Part shown: positions 25,573 through 32,002 of the stretch, piece after piece
How the letters are laid out: each line of letters begins with the position of its first letter
Position numbering within the stretch: position 1 is the stretch's first letter
Source: Mastigocoleus sp. MO_188.B34
Lineage (GTDB): Bacteria > Cyanobacteriota > Cyanobacteriia > Cyanobacteriales > Nostocaceae
DNA length: 32,002 bases
Assembly: GCF_030065675.1 (NCBI RefSeq)
Contig: NZ_JASJDK010000092.1
Coordinates: forward strand, 1-32,002
Direction of reading: 5' to 3'
Program-made: the position numbers and the translations under genes
Notes under the pieces: model-generated
The model's database searches: none
Told to the model about the DNA's origin: nothing
Seen by the model: the letters and a program-made list of their open reading frames with translations, nothing else

Positions 25573-26451
25573 ATGACAATAGTATTTTCTGGTGCTACCT
25601 CTGATACAGGAAACCGGGTTCTTAAAAAACTGGTTCACCAATTTGGAAAAGAATCTATTATTTGCTTAGTAAGACAAACTTCTAATATTACATTTCTCCA
25701 ACACCTAGGTGTTACAACTGTCAGAGGTGATGTAACCAAGCCAGAAACTCTTACACAGGTTCTCAATCCTTCCGTAACTTATTTGGATATGACACACCCC
25801 AAATACTACAACAAGTCACTTGAAGCTGTTGTTAGTGCTGGGGTAGAAAGAGCATATTTCGTGACTACAACCGGAATCTTCTCTAAATATAATCATTGTT
25901 CTCAAATTTATAAAGATAATGAAGCCAAAATCAGAGCTAGTGGTATTGTTTATACAATTCTGCGTCCAAGCATGATTTACGGTTCTATGCGAGATAAAAA
26001 CATGCATAGATTAATTAAATTTTTAAATCGTTATCTAGTTTTTCCACTTTTCGACGCTGGTAAAAGCATGATGCAGCCAGTTTATGCAGAAGACTTAGCT
26101 GATGGGATATTTTCTGCTATTGTTAACGAGTCCAAAACAGAATATCAAGAATATAATTTAGCAGGACCTACAGCTATTAGTTATGACGAAATAGTTAATA
26201 CCATACTCACTAAGCTAAACCGTCAAGTATTCAAAATTAATGTAAACACTAAACTAGCAGCTATAATTACCAAATTCGCTCAAAATTTACCAGGATTTCC
26301 CATTACCGAGGAACAGGTATTAAGATTGCAAGAAGACAAAGTATTCGATATATCAAAAAGTTGCAATGAGTTAGGCTTTAATCCTAGAAGTTTTAATGAA
26401 GGGATTAGTTTAGAAATAGAAGAAATGCGTTTAGTAAAAGTCATTCGCTAG
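25573..26451 (+). CDS. Atypical SDR / NAD(P)-binding nucleotide-sugar-modifying protein
   Basis: This 292-residue Rossmann protein starts IVFSGATSDTGNRVLKKL, with the NAD(P)-binding GxxxxxG. It is followed by RGDVTKPETL, VERAYFVTTTGIFSKYNH, YTILRPSMIYG and YAEDLADGIF. This is the layout of atypical/extended SDRs of the NmrA or complex-I-39-kDa kind. A canonical catalytic YxxxK is not evident at the usual place; the nearest candidates are Tyr residues in GIFSKYNH. It could reduce or epimerise a keto-sugar for the glycan, but the sequence alone does not show that. It sits 5 bp after a GT2 gene and ends the continuous run that began with the rhamnose genes. Confidence 0.75.
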   Translation: MTIVFSGATSDTGNRVLKKLVHQFGKESIICLVRQTSNITFLQHLGVTTVRGDVTKPETLTQVLNPSVTYLDMTHPKYYNKSLEAVVSAGVERAYFVTTTGIFSKYNHCSQIYKDNEAKIRASGIVYTILRPSMIYGSMRDKNMHRLIKFLNRYLVFPLFDAGKSMMQPVYAEDLADGIFSAIVNESKTEYQEYNLAGPTAISYDEIVNTILTKLNRQVFKINVNTKLAAIITKFAQNLPGFPITEEQVLRLQEDKVFDISKSCNELGFNPRSFNEGISLEIEEMRLVKVIR

Positions 26452-26929
26452 TTGCCCACTTTAGAGATTAGCTCAAGTTAATAAACGATAAACCCCTTAA
26501 GAGGTATTCTGAAAGCAAGATTACCCTTCAAAATAATGGTCTTGCTTCTATTAATCTTACTTGGAATTATTCCCCTGAGAATCGTGAACGCTGTATTGAT
26601 GAGTTTAGGATTTTAATCCTAGGTAGGTCATTGGCTAGTTGAGAATACTGCAATTCATCAATCTAACCTATCACTAACGATTCATTTAATTGTTCGCCGT
26701 TTGCTATCTTAAAATTTTATTATTTTTGTAGCAATACGTCTAAAGGTTTGAAATCAAGCTTTGCTATTATCGATGACAAATTCTAGACCTTCAATTATTT
26801 AGTCAAAACATCTACACTTTCCGAATTAAGAAGCTTTTCATTCCTGAGTTTTCAATTTTTCGATAGGGTCTCTAGATAAAGGTTTTGCGATTTGAGCTTC
26901 GATAACTTTGATTACGTACATCAATAGTA
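26452..26929. other. Gap with possible gene remnant and terminator-like hairpin
   Basis: The 478-bp gap separates the glycan core from the dehydratase gene. A pair of arms aagcaaga (26513-26520) and tcttgctt (26540-26547) with a 19-nt loop could end the upstream transcript. An open stretch of about 57 codons without ATG runs from about 26471 to the TGA at 26640-26642. It contains LKRYSESKITLQNNG and NYSPENRERCIDEFRILI, which look protein-like but which I cannot identify. The rest (26643-26929) is AT-rich, with no feature I can name. Confidence 0.45.
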
Positions 26930-28861
26930 ATGGCGATCGCTACAATGAAAATTTCCTTTGGATATCTGTTAAATAAAATATATTCTATATATAGACCACT
27001 TTCAAGACGGCAGAAACGCTATTTACTTATCACTACAGATATATCTTTATTTATTTTATCTATTTATACAGCATTTTTTTTACGTTTTGATAGTTTATTC
27101 CCGCTTTCAGAAATCTTTAATTACATTGGACTGATTATTATCCTATTTGCAGTTAAGTTATTAACTTTTAGACTAAAAGGTATCTATCGCCCTATTTTGC
27201 GCTATACAGATGTAGAGTTTCTAGCAAACTTTATTCAAGCTGTATTTTATAGTTCTGCAATACTAATAATCTTAGCTTATTTACGGGGATTATGGCCTAT
27301 TCCTCGCTCAATCTTAATTATCGATGCGTTTTTGACTTTATTTTTAGTAATTGGAGTTAGACTGTTGATTCGTTGGTCAACTCAAAATCTGGTAGCTTCT
27401 ATTGAATATCATCAATCTCCTGAACGCTTACTTATTTACGGTGCAGGCTCGGGAGGTTATCAATTAGTTAGAGCTTTATTAAACGATCCAAATTATTGTC
27501 CAGTAGCTTTTGTCGATGATAATCCAGAATTACAACAGCAAACTTTAGTTAAGGGACTTAAAGTTTACTCACCTAAAGATGTACCAAAATTATGGCAACA
27601 AAAAATATTTGATACTGTAATTTTAGCAATGCCTTCTGTAGGTAAAAAAGAAAAGCGTTATATTATTGAAAAGTTACAAGCTTTATCTATTCCCGTTAAA
27701 ACAACACCAACCCTTGGGGAAATTATCTCTGGTAAAGTTGCAATTCAGAAAATTCGTAACATAGATATCACCGAACTGCTACAGAGAGAAGAAATAGCTC
27801 CCAACAAAAAACTCTTGCAAATGCAAGTCAAAGATAAAGTAGTTCTGGTGACTGGTGCAGGAGGCTCCATTGGTTCTGAATTATGCCGTCAAATTGCCCA
27901 ACAACAGCCCAAGTCTTTAATTCTATACGAACTGAATGAATTTGCTCTTTACAATATAGACTTAGAACTCTCAGAAAATTTTCCTTCTCTCCAAATTTAC
28001 CCCTATCTGGGGAATATTACCAATCAAAACTACTTAAAAACAATTTTAAATCGTCACCAAGTAGATACAGTTTATCATGCAGCAGCTTATAAGCACGTCC
28101 CCTTGGTAGAGGCGAATGCTGCAAGAGGAATTGAAAATAACGTTTTAGGAACCCTAGTTGCTGCTCGTTGTGCGATTGACTGTCAAGTAAAGCACTTTGT
28201 ATTAATCTCAACCGATAAAGCAGTGCGTCCTACCAATATAATGGGAGCTAGTAAAAGAGTTGCAGAAATGATAATACAAGCATTTGCAACTCAACCAGAA
28301 ATGATTACTTGCTTTGCAATTGTTAGATTTGGCAATGTACTTAACAGCAGTGGTTCAGTCGTACCGCGTTTCCGGAAACTTATTGCTCAAGGAAAGTCAA
28401 TTACAGTTACCCACAAAGATATTACTCGTTACTTCATGTCCATTCCCGAAGCAGCCCGCTTAGTAATGCAAGCAGGGTCAATTGCAAAAGGAGGTGAAGT
28501 ATTCTTACTAGATATGGGTGAGCCAGTTCGTATTTACGATTTGGCGATGCAAATGATTCGTTTAAGTGGATTGATACCAGGAAAAGATATTGATGTAGAA
28601 ATTACCGGATTGCGACCAGGAGAAAAACTTTATGAAGAGTTGTTGATTGAAGGTAATAATGTCAAACAAACCCAACACCCAAAAATTTTCTTTGCCCGCG
28701 AACATTTTTGGAACTGGGAAATTTTACAACCGGAATTGGATATTTTATTAGAAAATGCTCGACTTAATCACTTAGAAGGTTTAATAATTCAACTGCGTAA
28801 AATCGTTCCAGAATATCAACCAAAGAATTCATTTTTTAAAACTATGGCGGCAGTAAAATAA
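26930..28861 (+). CDS. Membrane-bound NDP-sugar 4,6-dehydratase (PglF/WbpM/CapD type)
   Basis: This 643-residue protein has four N-terminal TM helices (about 31-52, 62-80, 101-118, 126-147) and a first CoA-binding-like Rossmann unit (LIYGAGSGGYQLV, 168-180). A catalytic extended-SDR domain begins with VTGAGGSIGSEL (307-318). The active-site block has STDKAVRPTN (427-436) and, in the place of YxxxK, Met438-x3-Lys442 (MGASK). This is the Met-for-Tyr variant known from the WbpM/PglF group. Such enzymes act on UDP-GlcNAc, producing a 4-keto-6-deoxy sugar. The ATG contains an in-frame HIP1 site (26933-26940); a second Met lies five codons on. The PglD-like acyltransferase gene lies two genes downstream, suggesting an acylated amino-deoxy sugar, but no aminotransferase is seen here. 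Confidence 0.92.
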   Translation: MAIATMKISFGYLLNKIYSIYRPLSRRQKRYLLITTDISLFILSIYTAFFLRFDSLFPLSEIFNYIGLIIILFAVKLLTFRLKGIYRPILRYTDVEFLANFIQAVFYSSAILIILAYLRGLWPIPRSILIIDAFLTLFLVIGVRLLIRWSTQNLVASIEYHQSPERLLIYGAGSGGYQLVRALLNDPNYCPVAFVDDNPELQQQTLVKGLKVYSPKDVPKLWQQKIFDTVILAMPSVGKKEKRYIIEKLQALSIPVKTTPTLGEIISGKVAIQKIRNIDITELLQREEIAPNKKLLQMQVKDKVVLVTGAGGSIGSELCRQIAQQQPKSLILYELNEFALYNIDLELSENFPSLQIYPYLGNITNQNYLKTILNRHQVDTVYHAAAYKHVPLVEANAARGIENNVLGTLVAARCAIDCQVKHFVLISTDKAVRPTNIMGASKRVAEMIIQAFATQPEMITCFAIVRFGNVLNSSGSVVPRFRKLIAQGKSITVTHKDITRYFMSIPEAARLVMQAGSIAKGGEVFLLDMGEPVRIYDLAMQMIRLSGLIPGKDIDVEITGLRPGEKLYEELLIEGNNVKQTQHPKIFFAREHFWNWEILQPELDILLENARLNHLEGLIIQLRKIVPEYQPKNSFFKTMAAVK

Positions 28862-29189
28862 TAAATATTGGTAATTGGTAATTGGTAATTGGTAATTGGT
28901 GATAGCTGCTGTCAAAATAATTCAAGATTTATACAATCACCCATAGATACATTGTTTTTTTTACACGCTTAAGTATGTGGAGTTATTTTCTTCAAATTGT
29001 TTAATTCTCATGATTATTTGATTATTGATACAAAATTTATAAAATCACTTGTATTTGCTAATACTTGTATTTTAAATCTTTTTTACTAGTATAAGTACGT
29101 AAGCAAGAAGTGCATTTTTTATATTTCTGATAATTAATGTAACTAAAAAATGTTACTTCGTAAGTATTTACTACTTGACAATTTTAAAT
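28862..29189. other. AT-rich gap with heptamer repeat before the priming transferase gene
   Basis: The gap of about 330 bp begins with the heptamer tandem repeat listed separately. The remainder is AT-rich, with a small inverted pair gtaac/gttac near 29139-29155 and a direct repeat acttgtattt near 29046 and 29063. No ORF or confident promoter was found. A TTGACA at 29175-29180 looks like a -35 box but has no matching -10 at the right distance. Confidence 0.45.
28867..28900 (+). repeat. Heptamer short tandem repeat (gtaattg x4)
   Basis: Four perfect gtaattg units (28871-28898) are preceded by the partial unit attg (28867-28870) and followed by gt. This is the typical short tandemly repeated repetitive sequence type of filamentous cyanobacteria. 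It starts 9 bp after the dehydratase stop codon region and has no coding role. Confidence 0.93.
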
Positions 29190-30248
29190 ATGTTTTTATC
29201 TCTACAATCGCTCCTAAAAAGCGGAGTTTCAGCGTATTCTCTCGAAGAATACTTTGAATTCACTAAACCATTCTTAATTCTTTTAGTTATCAGCTTTTTC
29301 CTTAGTTTGATCGCCGTAGGTATAATCAAACAACATCTAAGTCAGCAACTTGTTGATATTCCCAACGAGCGAAGTTCTCATACCCAACCAACTCCAAGAG
29401 GTGGAGGATTAGGTTTTATCATTGCTTTTGTAATAGCGATTGTGGTAAACCAGATTTTTTCTAACACTCCGATCTATTCAAAGCAAAACTTACTTTGGTT
29501 AAGTTTAATTCCTCTAGTGCTAATAGGAATAATAGATGATTGGAAAGGAGTACCTGCAGGTATTCGCTATTTAGTACAACTAATTACATCCAGTCTTATA
29601 GTTATTCAATGCGGTGCTTTTCCACTTCCTGTATTGAGTCAGTTTGGCATAACAGGAGATATCATATCTATGATACTAACTGTCATTGGTATAACTGCTT
29701 TAATTAACTTTTACAACTTTATGGATGGTTTAGATGGCTTACTTGCAGGAGTAAGTGCAGTACAGCTAGGGTTTCTTGCTCTATGGTTTAACCAACCTCT
29801 GGACTGGGTAATACTTGCAGTTTTATTTGGATTCCTGTACTGGAATTGGTCCCCAGCCAAAATCTTTATGGGCGATGCAGGTAGTACTTTCTTAGGTGCT
29901 GTGATCGCAATAGGACTACTTAATAACAACAATAATCCAGCTTATGTTTGGTCAGCAATGGTAATTATTTTACCTTTAGTCGGAGACGCAATATATACCC
30001 TTTTCCGTCGTCTCATGCGTGGAGAAAATATCTTTAAAGCTCACCGCACTCATTTATATCAAAGACTTCAACAGTCTGGTTGGTCTCACGCTCAAGTCGC
30101 TACTACGTATATAGTATTCACCCTATTTGTTGGTAATTTAAACAGTCTCTTTGGAGCAACTGGAGCTTGGGTTGGTTCAGGTATTATCATAGCCGCTATT
30201 TTCCTCGGGGAAATGTACTTGAGTAACCGTAGATTATCTCATACATGA
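29190..30248 (+). CDS. MraY/WecA-family polyprenyl-phosphate sugar-1-phosphate transferase
   Basis: This protein of about 352 residues is a polytopic glycan-priming enzyme (WecA/TagO/WbpL type). It transfers an N-acetylhexosamine-1-phosphate from the UDP-sugar to undecaprenyl phosphate. The motifs, in order, are VDIPNERSSHTQPTPRGGG, GIIDDWKGV (the Asp-Asp pair), NFYNFMDGLDGLLAG, IFMGDAGSTFLG and the substrate-recognition HRTHLYQRL near the C-terminus. About ten TM helices are visible. The frame extends to TTG 29175, but ATG 29190 is preferred. It lies between the dehydratase and the acyltransferase, and so would start the lipid-linked repeat unit for the locus. This agrees with the absence of a WbaP-type primer in the window. 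Confidence 0.93.
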   Translation: MFLSLQSLLKSGVSAYSLEEYFEFTKPFLILLVISFFLSLIAVGIIKQHLSQQLVDIPNERSSHTQPTPRGGGLGFIIAFVIAIVVNQIFSNTPIYSKQNLLWLSLIPLVLIGIIDDWKGVPAGIRYLVQLITSSLIVIQCGAFPLPVLSQFGITGDIISMILTVIGITALINFYNFMDGLDGLLAGVSAVQLGFLALWFNQPLDWVILAVLFGFLYWNWSPAKIFMGDAGSTFLGAVIAIGLLNNNNNPAYVWSAMVIILPLVGDAIYTLFRRLMRGENIFKAHRTHLYQRLQQSGWSHAQVATTYIVFTLFVGNLNSLFGATGAWVGSGIIIAAIFLGEMYLSNRRLSHT

Positions 30249-30290
30249 TTTTCACTTTCTTATTTTTTAGGTAGATAGAGGTAAAATCTT

Positions 30291-30908
30291 TTGGATATTT
30301 ATTTATATGGTTCTGGCGGACACGCTAAAGTAATACTAGATATTTTTTATCAACAGGGAAAATCAGTTAAGGCTTTAGTAGACGATAATCCACCATCTAA
30401 AATTAATAAAATTCATGTTAATAAAATTCATGGAGTCCCAATTTATCAAGCTTCAGAAATTTTACCTACCATTAGTCCAAAAAACAGTAGATGGATTGTT
30501 GCAATTGGCAATAATCGCATACGTGAACAAATAGCTCTCAAACTTGAAAATCAAGGATATTCCTTTACAACCGCTATTCATCCTTCAGCTAGAATTGCTT
30601 TAGGTACAGAAATCTCACCAGGAACAGTTGTAATGGCAAACACGGTGATTAATACTGATACTAAAATTGGCAGCCACGTAATTGTCAATACAGGTGCACT
30701 TATAGATCATGATTGTAATATTAAAGACTATAGCCACATTTCTCCTGGTTGTACCTTATGTGGTCATGTCAGCATCGGTAAAAGTACATTATTAGGAGCA
30801 GGAAGCACAGTATCCCCTTGTATTGAAATTGGCGAGCAAACAAACTGTCCTCCTGGTTCGATAATCATAGAGCCTTTGATTTCCAGCTATACTGCAGGTA
30901 TCGTTTAG
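30291..30908 (+). CDS. PglD/NeuD-family sugar O/N-acyltransferase
   Basis: This 205-residue protein has an N-terminal Rossmann-like unit with YGSGGHAKVILDIF, then a left-handed beta-helix of hexapeptide repeats (about 95-195). The catalytic His lies in LIDHDCNIKDYSHISPG. PglD acylates the 4-amino group of UDP-4-amino-sugars; NeuD acylates sialic acid. The first fits better here, with a PglF-like enzyme nearby. The start is TTG 30291, supported by agagg (30277-30281) nine bases upstream and by the family's usual MDIYLYG beginning. A 15-bp in-frame tandem duplication gives NKIHVNKIHG (about residues 39-48), enlarging a loop after the first Rossmann strands. It is the last gene of the polysaccharide locus in this window. 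Confidence 0.88.
   Translation: MDIYLYGSGGHAKVILDIFYQQGKSVKALVDDNPPSKINKIHVNKIHGVPIYQASEILPTISPKNSRWIVAIGNNRIREQIALKLENQGYSFTTAIHPSARIALGTEISPGTVVMANTVINTDTKIGSHVIVNTGALIDHDCNIKDYSHISPGCTLCGHVSIGKSTLLGAGSTVSPCIEIGEQTNCPPGSIIIEPLISSYTAGIV
30403..30432 (+). repeat. 15-bp in-frame tandem duplication
   Basis: ttaataaaattcatg is present at 30403-30417 and again, identically, at 30418-30432 inside the acyltransferase gene. It repeats five codons and keeps the frame. The perfect identity suggests a recent slippage event. Confidence 0.95.
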
Positions 30909-31025
30909 GGAAATTTTGTTAGAAATATCCAGAAATGAAAATTTATTGAGAATAAAATTGTAACCAGATAAGTTTTTGAAATTTTTCCCAAAGCTTCTAG
31001 ATTAAATACTTTATTACTTTATTTG

Positions 31026-31571
31026 CTAAAGTGATGTAGTTTTTTTAAACTTTTCTAAGAGATTATCCCAAGCCATGTAAAGGTCATCTAACATATTGTT
31101 ATTCTCAAGAACACAGTCAAACTTATCAATACTCAGATACTGATCGTGAGGCTGGCTATCTCTACATCGTTCTTCTCTTTGCAACCATACAGCTAAACCT
31201 CCTAACCTTTTCACAAGCTCTAACTCTCTAGGGAATCGAGTATCACTGATAACTATATTTGTACCTTGTAGTAATATTATTTCTAATCTAATTAAATTCT
31301 GAAGATAAATTTGTTCTCTGTCTGAAATCGGAGTTGCTGTTAGTTGCTCTAAAAATCCGGATTCCCGTTCCCACTCCTTATCCGCTTCCAAATAGCTTGG
31401 AATGATTTCCAGAGCCTCTTGATACCTTGGAGGAAGTGGAGCGTCAAAATTTTCAGCCACATGTAATCTCAGAGCAGTACCCCAAGAGAAAATTTGAAAA
31501 CCTTTTGTATTTAAATATTGAGCACTTGTATCTTTTCCGCTACCAGATAAGCCGGAAATGCTGATAAGCAT
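31026..31571 (-). CDS. P-loop nucleotide kinase-like protein (dNMP kinase / dephospho-CoA kinase type)
   Basis: This 181-residue protein has a Walker A right at the start, ISGLSGSGKDTSAQYL (Gly7 to Thr15), a helical lid-like part (about 45-95), and VISDTRFPRELELVKRLGGLAVWLQRE (about 107-133). The last block resembles the Walker B / Arg block of phage and bacterial deoxynucleoside-monophosphate kinases. The DNMP-kinase-like group has the same Asp-Thr-Arg-Phe-x-x-E pattern, so this is the best guess. Dephospho-CoA kinase or a general AAA assignment cannot be excluded. A strong Shine-Dalgarno, aggaga (minus strand, 31581-31576), is four bases before the ATG. It faces the polysaccharide locus tail-to-tail and does not look part of it. 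No phage genes adjoin it. Confidence 0.72.
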   Translation of the reverse strand: MLISISGLSGSGKDTSAQYLNTKGFQIFSWGTALRLHVAENFDAPLPPRYQEALEIIPSYLEADKEWERESGFLEQLTATPISDREQIYLQNLIRLEIILLQGTNIVISDTRFPRELELVKRLGGLAVWLQREERCRDSQPHDQYLSIDKFDCVLENNNMLDDLYMAWDNLLEKFKKTTSL

Positions 31572-32002
31572 TTTATCTCCTAGAATTGTTTAATTTAATT
31601 TAATTTCTATGAAGATACATTTCCCTGAATAAAGGTCTCAAAAGTGACTTAAAACATTCATTATTGTAAGCTTGTCACAATATTTAGATATAGCAAAGTT
31701 AAATCTATACTTACTTTTTAAAATATTATCAGCAAGATATACCTTCACTGCGAGTATAAGACCATAAGTTAGAAGTTTTTCTCTATAAAACCGAATCAAT
31801 CCGTAAAAATAAATAATTTCTCTAATAAGATAACCCTCTAAAATCAAATCATAACTAGTATTACTTGTTGTATTAACAGGAACGATAACAATGAATATTA
31901 GCAAAATTTAATATTTTGCCACTAGATAATTATGCTGGAATTTTCACTATATAGCGGTTTTCATTTGAATCAAATACATTTTTAAATTCCCAAATGTAGA
32001 GA
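31572..32002. other. AT-rich right end of window
   Basis: The 431-bp stretch upstream of the kinase-like gene contains a small taatt x3 pentamer repeat (31591-31605) next to its Shine-Dalgarno. Beyond the doubtful minus-strand ORF listed separately, I see no gene, RNA or named repeat. The window ends inside this AT-rich DNA. Confidence 0.4.
31638..31904 (-). CDS. Doubtful small hypothetical ORF
   Basis: An 88-codon open frame from a TTG at 31904. The product is rich in Ile, Leu, Tyr and Lys, as expected from AT-rich DNA read in any frame. No Shine-Dalgarno precedes the start, no motif is recognisable, and no ATG supports a longer form near the N-terminus. It may be a chance ORF or the end of a decayed gene. 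Confidence 0.15.
   Translation of the reverse strand: MLIFIVIVPVNTTSNTSYDLILEGYLIREIIYFYGLIRFYREKLLTYGLILAVKVYLADNILKSKYRFNFAISKYCDKLTIMNVLSHF

Noticed and set aside
28867-28900. Possible CRISPR-like repeat array
   Set aside because: The units are 7 bp, directly adjacent and without spacers; this is a short tandem repeat.
29175-29180. TTGACA as a promoter -35 box for the priming transferase gene
   Set aside because: No -10-like hexamer lies at a usable distance before the gene start at 29190; the match is probably chance in AT-rich DNA.

Overview
The window is cyanobacterial chromosome, most likely from a filamentous, Nostocales-type organism. The sequence evidence is seven exact HIP1 octamers (GCGATCGC), heptamer-type short tandem repeats in gene gaps (for example 28867-28900), a 'ggacttacgc' type interspersed repeat (9543-9757), AT-rich gaps, and protein families typical of that group (Rpn/DUF4351 protein, VTT/TVP38 protein, BY-kinase, long-form RmlA). 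Genus-level placement is inference only.

Layout. 299-3042 (+): a TVP38/VTT membrane protein and a GT-C (GT39-like) membrane glycosyltransferase. 3087-8262 (-): a MarR regulator, an HlyD-type adaptor and an RND permease, a compact efflux operon with no outer-membrane channel gene beside it. 8502-9450 (+): an Rpn/DUF4351 nuclease-like gene broken by a 13-bp tandem duplication. 9451-9858: a repeat-filled gap holding a hairpin and a MITE-like element.

9859-30908 is a large surface-polysaccharide locus. A Wzc-type tyrosine autokinase reads left (9859-12042). About 620 bp away and reading right are the four dTDP-L-rhamnose genes in the order rfbC, rfbB, rfbD, rfbA (12667-16350). They are followed by a Wzx flippase, an unusual radical SAM-polysaccharide pyruvyl transferase fusion, a GT4, a GT2, a Wzy-like polymerase, two more GT2s and an atypical SDR (16430-26451). 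After a 478-bp gap come a PglF/WbpM-type nucleotide-sugar dehydratase, a WecA/MraY-type priming phosphoglycosyltransferase and a PglD/NeuD-type acyltransferase (26930-30908). Together these encode sugar supply, priming on a polyprenyl phosphate, repeat-unit assembly, flipping, polymerisation and length control of a rhamnose-containing, probably pyruvylated, glycan. No Wza-like exporter and no aminotransferase to complete a PglF-(PglE)-PglD route lie in the window.

The right end (31026-32002) has a reverse-strand P-loop nucleotide-kinase-like gene and one very doubtful small ORF. No rRNA, tRNA, CRISPR array or intact insertion sequence was recognised. The points most worth a second look are the radical SAM-pyruvyl transferase fusion, the two recent-looking short tandem duplications (one frame-breaking, one in frame), the lack of HIP1 sites across the variable glycan core, and an unidentified open reading remnant at 26471-26642.
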